Shown here: piece after piece, positions 25,757 to 36,084 of the stretch
How positions within the stretch are numbered: position 1 is the stretch's first letter
Layout of the letters: each line of letters opens with the position of its first letter
Source: Prochlorococcus sp. AG-409-N21
GTDB taxonomy: Bacteria > Cyanobacteriota > Cyanobacteriia > PCC-6307 > Cyanobiaceae
DNA length: 43,698 bases
Assembly (NCBI GenBank): GCA_003215415.1
Contig: QCKK01000010.1
Span: forward strand, 1-43,698
Direction: 5' to 3'
The notes under the pieces: model-generated
Told to the model about the DNA's origin: nothing
What the model saw: the letters and a program-made list of their open reading frames with translations, nothing else
Database searches by the model: none
Position numbers and translations under genes: made by a program

Positions 25757-25787
25757 AATAAACTATTTTAGAATCAAATAGTTTATT
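25757..25787 (-). terminator. Intrinsic terminator of the SRPBCC gene
   Basis: AATAAACTATTT (25757-25768) and AAATAGTTTATT (25776-25787) form a perfect 12-bp stem with a 7-base loop. On the minus strand the stem starts within the stop codon of the SRPBCC gene (25786-25788) and is followed by a T-rich run (TCTTTTC), as expected for an intrinsic terminator. On the plus strand there is no T tract. Confidence 0.6.
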
Positions 25788-26367
25788 AAGCAGCTAAAAA
25801 TATCTCTCTACGGTTTAAAGCTTCATCTTCTACAGCTAAGAGATTTGTAGTTAAATCTTCTCTTAATCTATGCTCTATTAATGCAACAGGCATCCCTATG
25901 CAGCCTTGAACAGTCAGTTCATATAAAAGATAAGATCCATTTTGATCACTATCAGAATGAACAGTCCAAGCTCCCTCGAACCTTCTAAAATCACCTTTTA
26001 TTTGATGGAAATCTATTTTTCCATGCTCAAGAGATTCTATTAGCTCGATCTGAACTTCTGCAGAGAATTTAAAACCAATGAACTCTTGGCAACCAACTTG
26101 TTTCAATCTAACTTTATTAGCTTCTTTATAAATCAACTGACTAGAAGAAAGATTAGGAATAAATTTATTCAGATTCTCGTAATCAGTGAGAACAGACCAA
26201 ATCTCATCAGTCTTTAGCTTCGTTCTCAATTGAGCCGCTAGACGCCTGGTCCCATGAGGAAGCCTTTCCATCGTTTGAGTGATGGTATTGCTTTTAAGGG
26301 TAGGAAATTCCTGCCTAATCCCAAAAAAAGGATTAGCAGGGCTCCTTAGGCCTTGAGAGAATGCCAA
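25786..26367 (-). CDS. SRPBCC-fold protein (cyclase/dehydrase, Coq10-like)
   Basis: A START-like lipid or hydrophobic-ligand-binding fold. The visible match is the segment from about residue 35 to 185, including WSVLTDYENLNKFIPNL, a helix-grip beginning, then FRRFEGAWTV and YLLYELTVQG. Related proteins bind polyketides, quinones or other lipids; cyanobacterial members are mostly uncharacterised. The frame runs from a TTG at 26367. An ATG at 26271 (MERLPHGTRR) starts just before the fold and may be the real start, giving 161 residues. It is divergent from petH with 163 bases between and ends in a good terminator (25757-25787). Confidence 0.82.
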   Translation of the reverse strand: MAFSQGLRSPANPFFGIRQEFPTLKSNTITQTMERLPHGTRRLAAQLRTKLKTDEIWSVLTDYENLNKFIPNLSSSQLIYKEANKVRLKQVGCQEFIGFKFSAEVQIELIESLEHGKIDFHQIKGDFRRFEGAWTVHSDSDQNGSYLLYELTVQGCIGMPVALIEHRLREDLTTNLLAVEDEALNRREIFLAA

Positions 26368-26482
26368 CTAGGAAAGAGAGCACAAGAAGTAGAGAAGAAT
26401 ACCTAAAGGCCTCTAAGACACAAGCTAAACATGCCCAGTGATTGAGCTGTGCCAGTCATTAAACGTGACCTATAACCGATAA

Positions 26483-27631
<1,149 letters not shown>

Positions 27632-27664
27632 GAAATGTTTAAATAGCCCAATAATCGATTGCCT

Positions 27665-27706
27665 TTTCAGCTGAAAGCCGAATCAGTCAGAGCAATTGAC
27701 TGATTC
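27665..27706. promoter_or_regulatory. Palindrome and strong hairpin between petH and zwf
   Basis: TTTCAGCTGAAA (27665-27676) is a perfect 12-bp palindrome. Three bases on, GAATCAGTCA (27680-27689) and TGACTGATTC (27697-27706) form a perfect 10-bp stem with a 7-base loop. They lie 34-75 bases after petH and 111-152 bases before zwf. No T run follows, so a classical terminator is not well supported; an operator for zwf or an mRNA-stabilising hairpin for petH are alternatives. Confidence 0.5.
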
Positions 27707-27816
27707 TGGCAACGAAGATCTGCTTTCTCTAAAGATTTTTGGTGATCCGACCACAAAACATGGCGAGAAAGTTTTTACCAATTTGAATTTATTCATTAGC
27801 AGTTAACTGTCGGCAG

Positions 27817-29349
27817 ATGTTTTCCATGGGTACGCCGATTACAAACCCATTAAGAGTTGGGTTGCGTCAGGAAAGAGTGGTTGCCCCACAGTGCCTTGTT
27901 ATTTTTGGAGCAAGTGGAGATTTAACTGGACGAAAACTACTTCCAGCTCTATTTGAGCTTTTCAATCAACGTCGCCTCCCTAGTGAATTCGCAGTATTAG
28001 GTTGTGCAAGACGTCCTTGGAGCGATGATGAATTTCGCCAGAGGATGGCTGATTGTTTGTCAGAGCAAATTAAAGAAGAACCGATTGCTTGGGAAAAGTT
28101 CTCATCAAACCTTTTTTATGAATCTGTAGATCTAAGTCAACCAAATAAATTAATCAAACTAAAAGAGAGATTAGATTCTATTGATCGTTTACAAGCAACA
28201 CATAGCAACCGAACCTTCTATCTTTCAGTCTCTCCTAAGTTTTATGGCAGTGGTTGCAGAGCCCTTTCGAATGCTGGTCTCTTAAACGACCCAAGAAGAA
28301 GCAGAGTTGTAATTGAAAAACCTTTCGGCCGTGATTTCGTTAGTGCGCAAGCTTTAAATGAATTAGTTCAAAGTTGTGGGCAAGAAAGTCAGATTTTTCG
28401 TATTGATCATTATCTAGGCAAAGAGACAGTGCAAAATATCCTTGTAATGAGGTTCGCGAACTCAATTTTCGAACCAATTTGGAATAGAAACTTTATTTCT
28501 AGTGTACAAATTACAGCAGCAGAAACCGTAGGAGTAGAAGAACGTGCAGGTTATTACGAGAGTTCGGGAGCCATTCGAGATATGGTTCAAAACCATCTCA
28601 CTCAAATGCTGGCATTAACCGCAATGGAACCACCTGGACATTTTGATCCAGAAGCTATACGAAATGAGAAAGCGAAAGTATTGCAAGCAGCCCGATTAGC
28701 AGATGAAATCGAGCCTTGGAACTGTTGTATTCGAGGACAATATGAAAAAGGTGGCACAAAATCTTCCCCTTTAGTTGGTTATAGGGATGAACCAGGTGTT
28801 CATCCCAATAGCACTACCGAAACGTATGTCGCTATGAAGTTGTTCATTGACAACTGGAGATGGCAAGGTGTTCCGTTTTATGTGCGAACTGGGAAAAGGT
28901 TAGCCAAAAGAGTAAGTGAAGTGGTTCTTACATTCCGAGAAGCACCGGTTCACTTATTCGATGCAGCAGGTGGAAGCCCAACCTCAAACCAACTCGTCTT
29001 GAGAATTCAACCTAATGAAGGCGCTGAATTTCGTTTTGATGTGAAATCGCCAGGATCAGGGATGAGAAGCAGGCCTGTTGAAATGGAATTCTCTTATGAT
29101 CAATCCTTTGGAGAGCCTTCAGATGAAGGCTATGTGCGTCTTCTTGCCGATGCAATGTTAGGAGACCCTACTCTTTTTACAAGGAGTGATGAAGTAGAAG
29201 CAGCATGGCGCCTATATACCCCTTTATTAGAACTAATTGAAGATAGTCCTTGGCAATTGCCTATTCATCTATATGAGTCAAGGACTTGGGGGCCGGCTGC
29301 AGCAGATTCACTTCTAGCTCAAGATGAGCTTATTTGGCGACGTCCCTAG
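27817..29349 (+). CDS. zwf: Glucose-6-phosphate 1-dehydrogenase
   Basis: Entry enzyme of the oxidative pentose phosphate pathway, making NADPH from glucose 6-phosphate in the dark. The coenzyme motif GASGDLTGRK (about 31-40) and the active-site signature RIDHYLGKE are intact, and the 510-residue length is normal. In cyanobacteria it is activated by OpcA under oxidising (dark) conditions. opcA follows by 31 bases and cobB after that, probably as one operon. Start ATG 27817; an ATG at 27826 is also possible. The upstream palindrome and hairpin (27665-27706) are candidates for control. Confidence 0.97.
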   Translation: MFSMGTPITNPLRVGLRQERVVAPQCLVIFGASGDLTGRKLLPALFELFNQRRLPSEFAVLGCARRPWSDDEFRQRMADCLSEQIKEEPIAWEKFSSNLFYESVDLSQPNKLIKLKERLDSIDRLQATHSNRTFYLSVSPKFYGSGCRALSNAGLLNDPRRSRVVIEKPFGRDFVSAQALNELVQSCGQESQIFRIDHYLGKETVQNILVMRFANSIFEPIWNRNFISSVQITAAETVGVEERAGYYESSGAIRDMVQNHLTQMLALTAMEPPGHFDPEAIRNEKAKVLQAARLADEIEPWNCCIRGQYEKGGTKSSPLVGYRDEPGVHPNSTTETYVAMKLFIDNWRWQGVPFYVRTGKRLAKRVSEVVLTFREAPVHLFDAAGGSPTSNQLVLRIQPNEGAEFRFDVKSPGSGMRSRPVEMEFSYDQSFGEPSDEGYVRLLADAMLGDPTLFTRSDEVEAAWRLYTPLLELIEDSPWQLPIHLYESRTWGPAAADSLLAQDELIWRRP

Positions 29350-29380
29350 TTTCTTGTCTATCGTTTATTTCTAACAAGTC

Positions 29381-30685
29381 ATGTCTCCACAACTCACACT
29401 TCAAACTCCACTACTCTTGCCACCCAATGAAATACCTAGCTATTTAGATCAACTTTGGACAAACGACCAATCTTCTAATAGCGGTGCAAACACATTTTCT
29501 CTTCTGATATGGCAACCAGCCTGGATAGAGCAACAACTTGCCAGAACAGGAAAAATCTCAGGACCAATAATTGGGACACAAAGTAATGCGTTAATTCAAG
29601 CAGCAAGACAAATAGTTTTAGATCAAGATCTTCCTCATTGCACTTCACCTTTTGATAAATGTATAACCACCTCACTAGCTAAATTATCCGGAGCAAATTT
29701 AGTTGATGATTTAAGAGGTCAACATATTGCCGCATCCATTAGTGAACTTCAACCTAGAAGGCTTATTACACTTGCGCCAACACTAAAAGAAGATACGGAG
29801 CTCGAAACATTAGTTGCAGCATATTGTCCACTTCCAGAAGAAGGCGGAGGTCAGAACGCCTGTGGTGATGTAGTCGTCATGAGAGGAAATATAAAGTCAA
29901 TAGAAAAAGGTCTAAATATTCTTGAACCATTAATTCCTGAAGAATTACCATCTTGGCTTTGGTGGAATGGCAATCTTGATGAAGCACCGGATTTATTTAA
30001 TCATCTAGCCTCTTCACAAAGAAGACTCATTATTGATACTGCTTTAGGCAATGAACATCACTGCCTGGATCTACTCAAGACCAAGATACAGAATGACCAA
30101 GCAATTAATGATCTGAATTGGTTACGACTGCGTAGCTGGAGAGAAACACTGGCAATGGTTTTTGATCCACCATCTAGACGCAATGCTCTCAATAATGTTG
30201 TTCAATTAGATATTGATATAGAAGGAAGTCACCCTGTTCAAGGTCTTCTTTTCGCTGCCTGGATTGCAGATCGCCTAAAATGGGAATTAACTAAATGCCT
30301 ACAAACTCCTGAAAAGAGTTTTCAAGCAGAATTTCATCGTCCAAATGGATCTTTAGTTCAAGTGCTTCTAAACCCTTTGCCGGTAGGAAAACCAAGCATT
30401 CATCCTGGACAAATTGTTGGAATGAGGTTGATATGCAAACCAGAGGAACCAAATCAAAAAGACGTTTGCGTAATCCTTGGAGCTGAATCAGGTGAATGCA
30501 TGAGGCTTGAAGCAGGAGGAATGGCAAGCATGGAACTTTTGGAAGAACTCGTGCCCATGCAATCAGCCAATGTTGAAATGGACGTAGCAAGACTTCTTCG
30601 CAGTAGCCGAGGTACAACCAGTCCCCTTCTTGCTGCAGCGGCACCTATCGCTTCCTCCTTGCTTAATATGTCTTGTAGTGATTAG
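29381..30685 (+). CDS. opcA: Glucose-6-phosphate dehydrogenase assembly/activator protein OpcA
   Basis: OpcA is a cyanobacterial (and actinobacterial) partner that activates Zwf; thioredoxin reduces it in the light and so lowers activity. The 434-residue protein matches the family in length, position after zwf and conserved segments such as GGGQNACGDVVVMRG and EELPSWLWWNGNLDEAP. Cysteines occur at CTSPFDKC, CGDVV, and near the C-terminus (CKP and CMRLEAGG), so redox control is possible, although which pair is used cannot be read here. It starts 31 bases after zwf and ends 23 bases before cobB. Confidence 0.95.
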   Translation: MSPQLTLQTPLLLPPNEIPSYLDQLWTNDQSSNSGANTFSLLIWQPAWIEQQLARTGKISGPIIGTQSNALIQAARQIVLDQDLPHCTSPFDKCITTSLAKLSGANLVDDLRGQHIAASISELQPRRLITLAPTLKEDTELETLVAAYCPLPEEGGGQNACGDVVVMRGNIKSIEKGLNILEPLIPEELPSWLWWNGNLDEAPDLFNHLASSQRRLIIDTALGNEHHCLDLLKTKIQNDQAINDLNWLRLRSWRETLAMVFDPPSRRNALNNVVQLDIDIEGSHPVQGLLFAAWIADRLKWELTKCLQTPEKSFQAEFHRPNGSLVQVLLNPLPVGKPSIHPGQIVGMRLICKPEEPNQKDVCVILGAESGECMRLEAGGMASMELLEELVPMQSANVEMDVARLLRSSRGTTSPLLAAAAPIASSLLNMSCSD

Positions 30686-30708
30686 AGCTATCTCTAACTA
30701 TCTATTGA

Positions 30709-32133
30709 ATGGCTTGTGTTGTAGCTGCCCCAACCAGTGCTAGCGGCAAAACCCTACTAAGTCTTATTTTATCGGCCTGGGCACATTCTCTAGGATTAAA
30801 TCTTCAACCATTTAAAGTAGGACCAGATTATCTAGATGCTCAACAACTTACAAATGCATCTGGAAGACCTTGTAGAAATCTTGATCTTGTTATGTGTGGT
30901 CCCGATTGGGTCACAGATAGTTTCTATGGTTATAGCAGCAATGCTGATTTAGCATTAGTGGAAGGAGTAATGGGGCTCTTTGATGGCATTGGCAGTACAT
31001 CTGATGGCAGTACGGCTGCAATTGCTCATCACCTCAATCTTCCAATCTTGCTAATAATAGATGCCAGGAAACAAGCCGGATCCATAGCAGCATTAATCAA
31101 AGGGTTTACGGAATACGATCAAAAATTAAACATCACAGGCGTAATACTAAATAGAGTTTATTCAACAAGGCACAAGGAATTACTAAAGGAAGCAATTAAC
31201 CGCATTGGCATAAAAGTACTGGGCTGTTTACCTGAAGACCCTGCCTTGTCATTACGAAGCAGGCATCTAGGCCTGGTTCCCCCTCATGAAACCAAAGACT
31301 TAGAAGCAAAGGTAGACAAATGGGCAGAAATCGCCAACAAAAACTTAGACATGAAATCCATAAAGCCTCTTCTTCAAGCACCTAGATCATCAATTGATCC
31401 CATTAAACAAGCAATCAAGAGATGCGGGAAAGATACAAATTTCTCCATACAACCTATAGCAGTAGCTCAAGATAATGCATTTCATTTCACCTATTCTGAG
31501 AACAAAGAAATACTTGAAGCTATTGGCATGCCGATATTACCTTGGAAGCCTCTTGAAAATGAGCCTATACCAATAGAAGCCAAGGGAGTGATCCTGCCAG
31601 GAGGCTTCCCTGAAGATTATGCACACGAATTAAGTCAATGTACCCACAGCATGAATGAACTTAGAAACTGCTATGGGAATATCCCAATCTATGCCGAATG
31701 TGGAGGAATGATGTTTCTTGGCAAATCAATTACAAATGAGAAAGGGAGAAGACTTCTAATGACCGGCTTACTTCCTATTAACGCTCAAAAAGGTAAACTT
31801 CATGTCGGTTATAGGAATCTAAAAGTTATACAAGACGGTTTAATTGTGCGAAAAGGAGAGATGCTTTATGGACACGAGTTTCATCGGTGGGAACTAGTCA
31901 ACACAACCCTTGACTCAGATAATTCAACAGATCAATTGAAAGATTCTAAGGTCTTTATCTCAAATCAATCATTATGGAAAGTGAATGGATGGGGAGTGAA
32001 CAGTAAAGAAGAGGGGTGGAGTAGTGAAACTTTCCATGCAAGTTGGATACATCTTCACTGGGCGAGCAATATTCAGCTTGCACTAAGGTGGAGGGAAGCC
32101 GTTGTTTTGGCTCAAAGAAACAAAGAGACATAA
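30709..32133 (+). CDS. cobB: Cobyrinate a,c-diamide synthase
   Basis: Amidates side chains a and c of the corrin ring with glutamine and ATP, in (pseudo)cobalamin synthesis. The N-terminal P-loop-like PTSASGKT (8-15) is followed by FKVGPDYLDA, typical of CobB/CbiA. The C-terminal class I glutamine amidotransferase domain has LPGGFPEDYA and the nucleophile in YAECGGMMFLG (Cys near 331), with catalytic His in HEFHRWE or the later HASWIHLHW. The length of 474 residues is normal. It follows opcA by 23 bases, although no direct metabolic link to the pentose phosphate pathway is evident. It converges on the helicase gene with 38 bases between. Confidence 0.95.
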   Translation: MACVVAAPTSASGKTLLSLILSAWAHSLGLNLQPFKVGPDYLDAQQLTNASGRPCRNLDLVMCGPDWVTDSFYGYSSNADLALVEGVMGLFDGIGSTSDGSTAAIAHHLNLPILLIIDARKQAGSIAALIKGFTEYDQKLNITGVILNRVYSTRHKELLKEAINRIGIKVLGCLPEDPALSLRSRHLGLVPPHETKDLEAKVDKWAEIANKNLDMKSIKPLLQAPRSSIDPIKQAIKRCGKDTNFSIQPIAVAQDNAFHFTYSENKEILEAIGMPILPWKPLENEPIPIEAKGVILPGGFPEDYAHELSQCTHSMNELRNCYGNIPIYAECGGMMFLGKSITNEKGRRLLMTGLLPINAQKGKLHVGYRNLKVIQDGLIVRKGEMLYGHEFHRWELVNTTLDSDNSTDQLKDSKVFISNQSLWKVNGWGVNSKEEGWSSETFHASWIHLHWASNIQLALRWREAVVLAQRNKET

Positions 32134-32171
32134 AGTAAACTTGTATTATCTTAAAAGAAAACTATTGTTAA

Positions 32172-33650
32172 TTATTTTATATTAAATTCCCTGAATTCTT
32201 TAAGCCAGTTATTTCTTAACTGCTCTTGATTCTTATTCCCAACCATCCAAACACCATCCCTAGCACGACTTACTGCTACGTATACCAGCTGTTTCCGCAA
32301 CAAAATGTCCTTTGGCCAAAAAACATCCGAGGCTACAAAAACTTGATTAAAAGTACTCCCTTGACTTCTATGTACAGTCAATACAGATGCAGGACCAAGA
32401 GAAGCAAATGAGTCTCTTACAAAGAAAAATTTACGCCATAAATTACGTCCATCTTGTTTGCCTAATTCTTTAGCCTCTGCTTTTAATCTATTTAAAACAA
32501 CATCCAAAGAATTCCTTGCCTCAGTACCAACTGGAGGAAGGAAGCGCAAAGCAAGATCTATATTTCCAGCAGTAATGTCAAGGGTAAAAGTTTCAATAGC
32601 AGGTATGTTCCTAAGTTGTTCATTAGATAGACCAAATTCAGCTAAATCGCATTTCTCAGGAGTTACATCTCTTACAATCAATTCTCTATTTGAACCAAGG
32701 ATCATATTAGGCTCCTCAACCTCTTCATCCTCAACCTCCCCCGAAGAGGCAGGTGTCATTACTGCAGTTCTAGTTATCAAAACCTCACCAGGGAGCACAG
32801 GCAACTGATCAGCCATATCACCATGGATAGCTCTTCTGGCGAGAGGAACTAAATTCTCAAGACACCTGTTTGTATAACAAAGAATTCTTGCGTCATCAGG
32901 GTTGGAATTCTCAGCAGTCAACTTCAAAGCTTGCTGAGCTCTCGAAAGCCAGTTTTCTTGATCAAGGCATGCAACCAATCCACGTTTATCCTGAATAAGA
33001 GGGAGACAAGGAGGCTGGTTACAGGGTATACGGCTATCCCTAATACAATTAGCAAGGTTTAAGACAGGTCCTTGATGGCGAACAACTTCTTTCAAAGAAC
33101 AGCTAGTCATTCGTTGCATTGAAAATACTGGACTAATTGACTCCCCTACAGGAGGTAACTGAGCAGGATCTCCTACAAAAACAAGTCGTGTGCCATTTGG
33201 ATAGGCACACTGCAACAGAATCTCTAACAATTTCTTATCAATCATCGAAGATTCATCAATCAAAACAAGGCCAAGCTTTTCAAGTGATTGAGGGGTTTGA
33301 TCCGTTTGCTCACAAATTTCTAAATCGCCTTTTCTCTTGAGCTTTAATCGCAATAATCGATGAATCGTAGATGGGTACCAGGTAGGAGAAAGTGCTTCCG
33401 TAGCCATGACCTGACGCATGACCCCTACTGCTTTGTGCGTTGGCGCAGCAATAGTCCAACAAATTCCAAGGTCTTCAACCTTGTGAAGCAATCTCATCGC
33501 AAGAAATGTTTTACCACTTCCTGCACAACCACTTAGAACGAATGGATTTCCTTGGTGTTTTTTTTCAATCCAAGAAGAAAATTCTTTCGCGGCCAGTTTC
33601 TGATCAAGAGTAAGGTCTGACAAATCAAGTTTGAGAAAAGACTTCTTCAC
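32172..33650 (-). CDS. SF1 DNA helicase, RecD/Dda-like
   Basis: A 492-residue superfamily 1B helicase of the RecD2/T4-Dda type, shorter than RecD of RecBCD. The Walker A motif is SGCAGSGKTFLAM (about 40-52), the Walker B is LVLIDESSMID, motif III FVGDPAQLPPVGE, and the C-terminal UvrD-like part has VLTVHRSQGST and YVAVSRARDGV. Such enzymes unwind DNA 5' to 3' in replication or repair; no RecB/RecC genes are seen here. A central acidic stretch EVEDEEVEEPN is unusual. Start GTG at 33650, overlapping the DUF212 stop by 4 bases (GTGA), so it is translated with the crtE operon. Confidence 0.9.
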   Translation of the reverse strand: MKKSFLKLDLSDLTLDQKLAAKEFSSWIEKKHQGNPFVLSGCAGSGKTFLAMRLLHKVEDLGICWTIAAPTHKAVGVMRQVMATEALSPTWYPSTIHRLLRLKLKRKGDLEICEQTDQTPQSLEKLGLVLIDESSMIDKKLLEILLQCAYPNGTRLVFVGDPAQLPPVGESISPVFSMQRMTSCSLKEVVRHQGPVLNLANCIRDSRIPCNQPPCLPLIQDKRGLVACLDQENWLSRAQQALKLTAENSNPDDARILCYTNRCLENLVPLARRAIHGDMADQLPVLPGEVLITRTAVMTPASSGEVEDEEVEEPNMILGSNRELIVRDVTPEKCDLAEFGLSNEQLRNIPAIETFTLDITAGNIDLALRFLPPVGTEARNSLDVVLNRLKAEAKELGKQDGRNLWRKFFFVRDSFASLGPASVLTVHRSQGSTFNQVFVASDVFWPKDILLRKQLVYVAVSRARDGVWMVGNKNQEQLRNNWLKEFREFNIK

Positions 33651-34162
33651 CCAAATGTCGCACCGGAGATATGACGAACAATTTGCAAAGGAGATCCAAT
33701 AAATTCGATTCCTGGAAGAGCAATTGCTGGGCCTAAAAGGCTGCCAACAAAAACCTCTAAGCGACTATGACCAAGGTTTTCCTTAAGTGGAGAATCAAAA
33801 TGTTCTAAAAGCACTTCTTTTGGTAGCAAATTTATCCTTGCAGCAATAAGTCCTGAGGCTCTTCTTATTCCACTTGCGTCATACATAACCACAAAAGCAA
33901 CTGCAGCGGCAAGGGCAAACTCTGGATCATTAAAACCCAATTGCCATCCAATCCCTGCAGCTGTTCCTGTTACAAGGGCAGAATGACTTGAGGGCATTCC
34001 ACCTGTTTCGAAAAGGACGGCTAGACGGAAACGCCTGTGTTGAATTAATTCAACAAACAGCTTGGAAACCTGGGCCAACCCACAGGCAACCAATCCCCAA
34101 GCGAATACAGCATTATCTAAAAGCTGCGATATTGGTGATAGATACACATCAGTGGAGTTCAT
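33647..34162 (-). CDS. Divergent PAP2 family (DUF212) membrane protein
   Basis: 171 residues in the family related to acid phosphatase/vanadium haloperoxidase, common in cyanobacteria and plants. The key segment [15 protein letters not shown] holds the PSSH core of PAP2 phosphatases, and [12 protein letters not shown] and [15 protein letters not shown] complete the family pattern. Four to five hydrophobic stretches suggest a membrane location. A role in isoprenoid or lipid diphosphate dephosphorylation would fit its place right after crtE, but this is inference. It overlaps crtE by 4 bases (ATGA) and the helicase by 4 bases. Confidence 0.88.
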   Translation of the reverse strand: MNSTDVYLSPISQLLDNAVFAWGLVACGLAQVSKLFVELIQHRRFRLAVLFETGGMPSSHSALVTGTAAGIGWQLGFNDPEFALAAAVAFVVMYDASGIRRASGLIAARINLLPKEVLLEHFDSPLKENLGHSRLEVFVGSLLGPAIALPGIEFIGSPLQIVRHISGATFG

Positions 34163-35061
34163 CGATCGCGATTTGTTATGTAATCAGCCAAAGCCAAAAG
34201 AGGTGCAGCATTACTTTCCCAAGGAATTAATACCTCCTTCGCTTCTTTAACAAGAAGATCCGCCTTACGACGAGATTCTTCTAACCCAAGCAATTTTGGA
34301 TAAGTGGTTTTATCAGCAATCAAATCTTTGCCCGCTGTCTTCCCTAACACTTCACTGCTTGCTGTTACATCGAGGATGTCATCAATAATTTGAAATGCGA
34401 GGCCAATTCCACGAGCATAAATTCTTAATGCATCTAACAAATCCTCTTGTGCTCCACCAATTACAGCACCACAGATAACACAAGCCTTCAATAAGGCACC
34501 TGTCTTATGGAGATGAATAAACTCCAGTGTTTCCAAATCAACCTGCTTACCCTCACACTCAAGATCAACCACCTGACCCCCTACCAGACCAGGTGCTCCT
34601 GCGACCAAAGAGAGTTCCCCAACCACCTTCAAGAGCCTTTCAGTTGGAACACCAACACTCCTTAATGAAACCATCTCAAATGCTCTAGTAAGAAGAGCAT
34701 CTCCAGCGAGGATGGCCACAGCTTCTCCATAGACCTTGTGATTAGTTGGCCTGCCCCTTCGCAAATCATCATTGTCCATTGCCGGCAAATCATCATGAAT
34801 TAACGACATGGTGTGAATCATTTCCAAGGCAACCGCAGCGGGGAGTGCTTGGTCAGAATCACCTCCAGCCAGCTCACAAGCCGCCAAACAAAGGATTGGT
34901 CTAAGGCGCTTACCTCCTGCCAAAAGGGAATAGCGCATTGCTTCCCTCAAATGTTCTGGCTTCTCTGGGCCTAAGGAAGCATTTAAAGCTTCTTCAACGC
35001 GAGTTCTGGCCTCGGTCAAGTAATTAGAGAAGTCGAAAGAGGAGCTTGTTTCAGCCTCCAT
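34159..35061 (-). CDS. crtE: Geranylgeranyl diphosphate synthase
   Basis: Trans-prenyltransferase making C20 (or C15) diphosphate for carotenoids, phytyl chains and quinones. The first Asp-rich motif is DDLPAMD (90-96) in the bacterial DDx4D form and the second is DDILD near residue 228; GKRLRP and the conserved GQ-V-DL region are also present. The 300-residue length is normal. It lies 41 bases after folD. A lycopene cyclase gene at the right edge uses carotenoids downstream of its product. Confidence 0.94.
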   Translation of the reverse strand: MEAETSSSFDFSNYLTEARTRVEEALNASLGPEKPEHLREAMRYSLLAGGKRLRPILCLAACELAGGDSDQALPAAVALEMIHTMSLIHDDLPAMDNDDLRRGRPTNHKVYGEAVAILAGDALLTRAFEMVSLRSVGVPTERLLKVVGELSLVAGAPGLVGGQVVDLECEGKQVDLETLEFIHLHKTGALLKACVICGAVIGGAQEDLLDALRIYARGIGLAFQIIDDILDVTASSEVLGKTAGKDLIADKTTYPKLLGLEESRRKADLLVKEAKEVLIPWESNAAPLLALADYITNRDR

Positions 35062-35102
35062 GGGTTAAATCTAGTTAACGAGATTCTCTCAGGCCTTAGG
35101 TC

Positions 35103-36014
35103 TTATGGAAGAAGATCTTCCAATGTGCAAGACAAACCGCAATGCTGTTGCCACATTGAAACAGTATTTACGAGCAACATTGTTACGGTCATTGGCCCAA
35201 CCCCACCAGGGACTGGAGTAATAAAACTAGCCAAAGGTGCAACCTCCTCGGCACATACATCTCCACACAAATGAGAGCGAGATTGATTCTCCATCCCCAA
35301 AGAAGAAGAACTTATCCGATGAATTCCAACATCAACAACCACAGCTCCTGGCTTTACGTGATTAGCGCCAATCATTCTTGGACAGCCCGCTGCAACTACA
35401 AGAACATCAGCAAGTCGAGTAAGACTCTCTAAATCCTTTGTACGAGAATGGGCAATAGTAACTGTTGCATTTGCAGCTTGAAGCATTAATGCCATTGGCT
35501 GCCCAACCAAAATACTTCTACCAACAACAACTGCTCTTTTGCCTTCAAGATCAACTTGATTATTTGCCAAGAGAGCCATTACTCCTGCTGGAGTACAAGA
35601 GCGTGGGCCTGGTTCTCCCTTTAACAAACGACCCAAGTTTTGACTATGTAAACCATCTGCATCTTTATTAGGATCAATAGCTGAAAGCAAGGAAGATTCT
35701 TTTAATCCTCTTGGCAAAGGAAGTTGCAAAAGAATTCCATCAACCAATTCTTTGGAATTCAACTCATAAATTTTAGCAATAACATCTGACTCAGATGATT
35801 TAGCAGAAAGATGTAGCCCATAACTTGCTATACCTACCCGGGCACATGCCTTTTCTTTATTTGATACATAAACTTCACTTGCCGGATCATCACCTATACG
35901 AATCACCGCCAAACCAGGGGGTCTAATTCCCTTGCTTAATCCAATTTCAATCTCTCTGAGCAGATGATTCTCAAATTCTGCGGCAAGTTTTTTTCCATCC
36001 AGCCTTTGAGCCAT
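35103..36014 (-). CDS. folD: Bifunctional methylenetetrahydrofolate dehydrogenase/cyclohydrolase
   Basis: Interconverts 5,10-methylene- and 10-formyl-tetrahydrofolate for purine synthesis and formylmethionine. Catalytic Y49-x3-K53 in [12 protein letters not shown], the loop LLQLPLP, the dinucleotide region [13 protein letters not shown], and the C-terminal [13 protein letters not shown] are all clear. The length is 303 residues, slightly over the usual 280-300. First gene of the leftward folD-crtE-DUF212-helicase run, divergent from the pgpH-like gene with 70 bases between. Confidence 0.97.
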   Translation of the reverse strand: MAQRLDGKKLAAEFENHLLREIEIGLSKGIRPPGLAVIRIGDDPASEVYVSNKEKACARVGIASYGLHLSAKSSESDVIAKIYELNSKELVDGILLQLPLPRGLKESSLLSAIDPNKDADGLHSQNLGRLLKGEPGPRSCTPAGVMALLANNQVDLEGKRAVVVGRSILVGQPMALMLQAANATVTIAHSRTKDLESLTRLADVLVVAAGCPRMIGANHVKPGAVVVDVGIHRISSSSLGMENQSRSHLCGDVCAEEVAPLASFITPVPGGVGPMTVTMLLVNTVSMWQQHCGLSCTLEDLLP

Positions 36015-36084
36015 TCATGAATAAAATGCTTACACCAGCATGCCTTGATAACCGAGCTAGCGTGACTATTAACTTCAAACTGTT

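Noticed and set aside
30291-30644. 117-codon open frame on the minus strand
   Set aside because: Antisense to opcA, leucine-rich composition typical of a shadow frame.
32458-32808. 116-codon open frame on the plus strand
   Set aside because: Antisense to the helicase; serine- and proline-rich, no recognisable motif.
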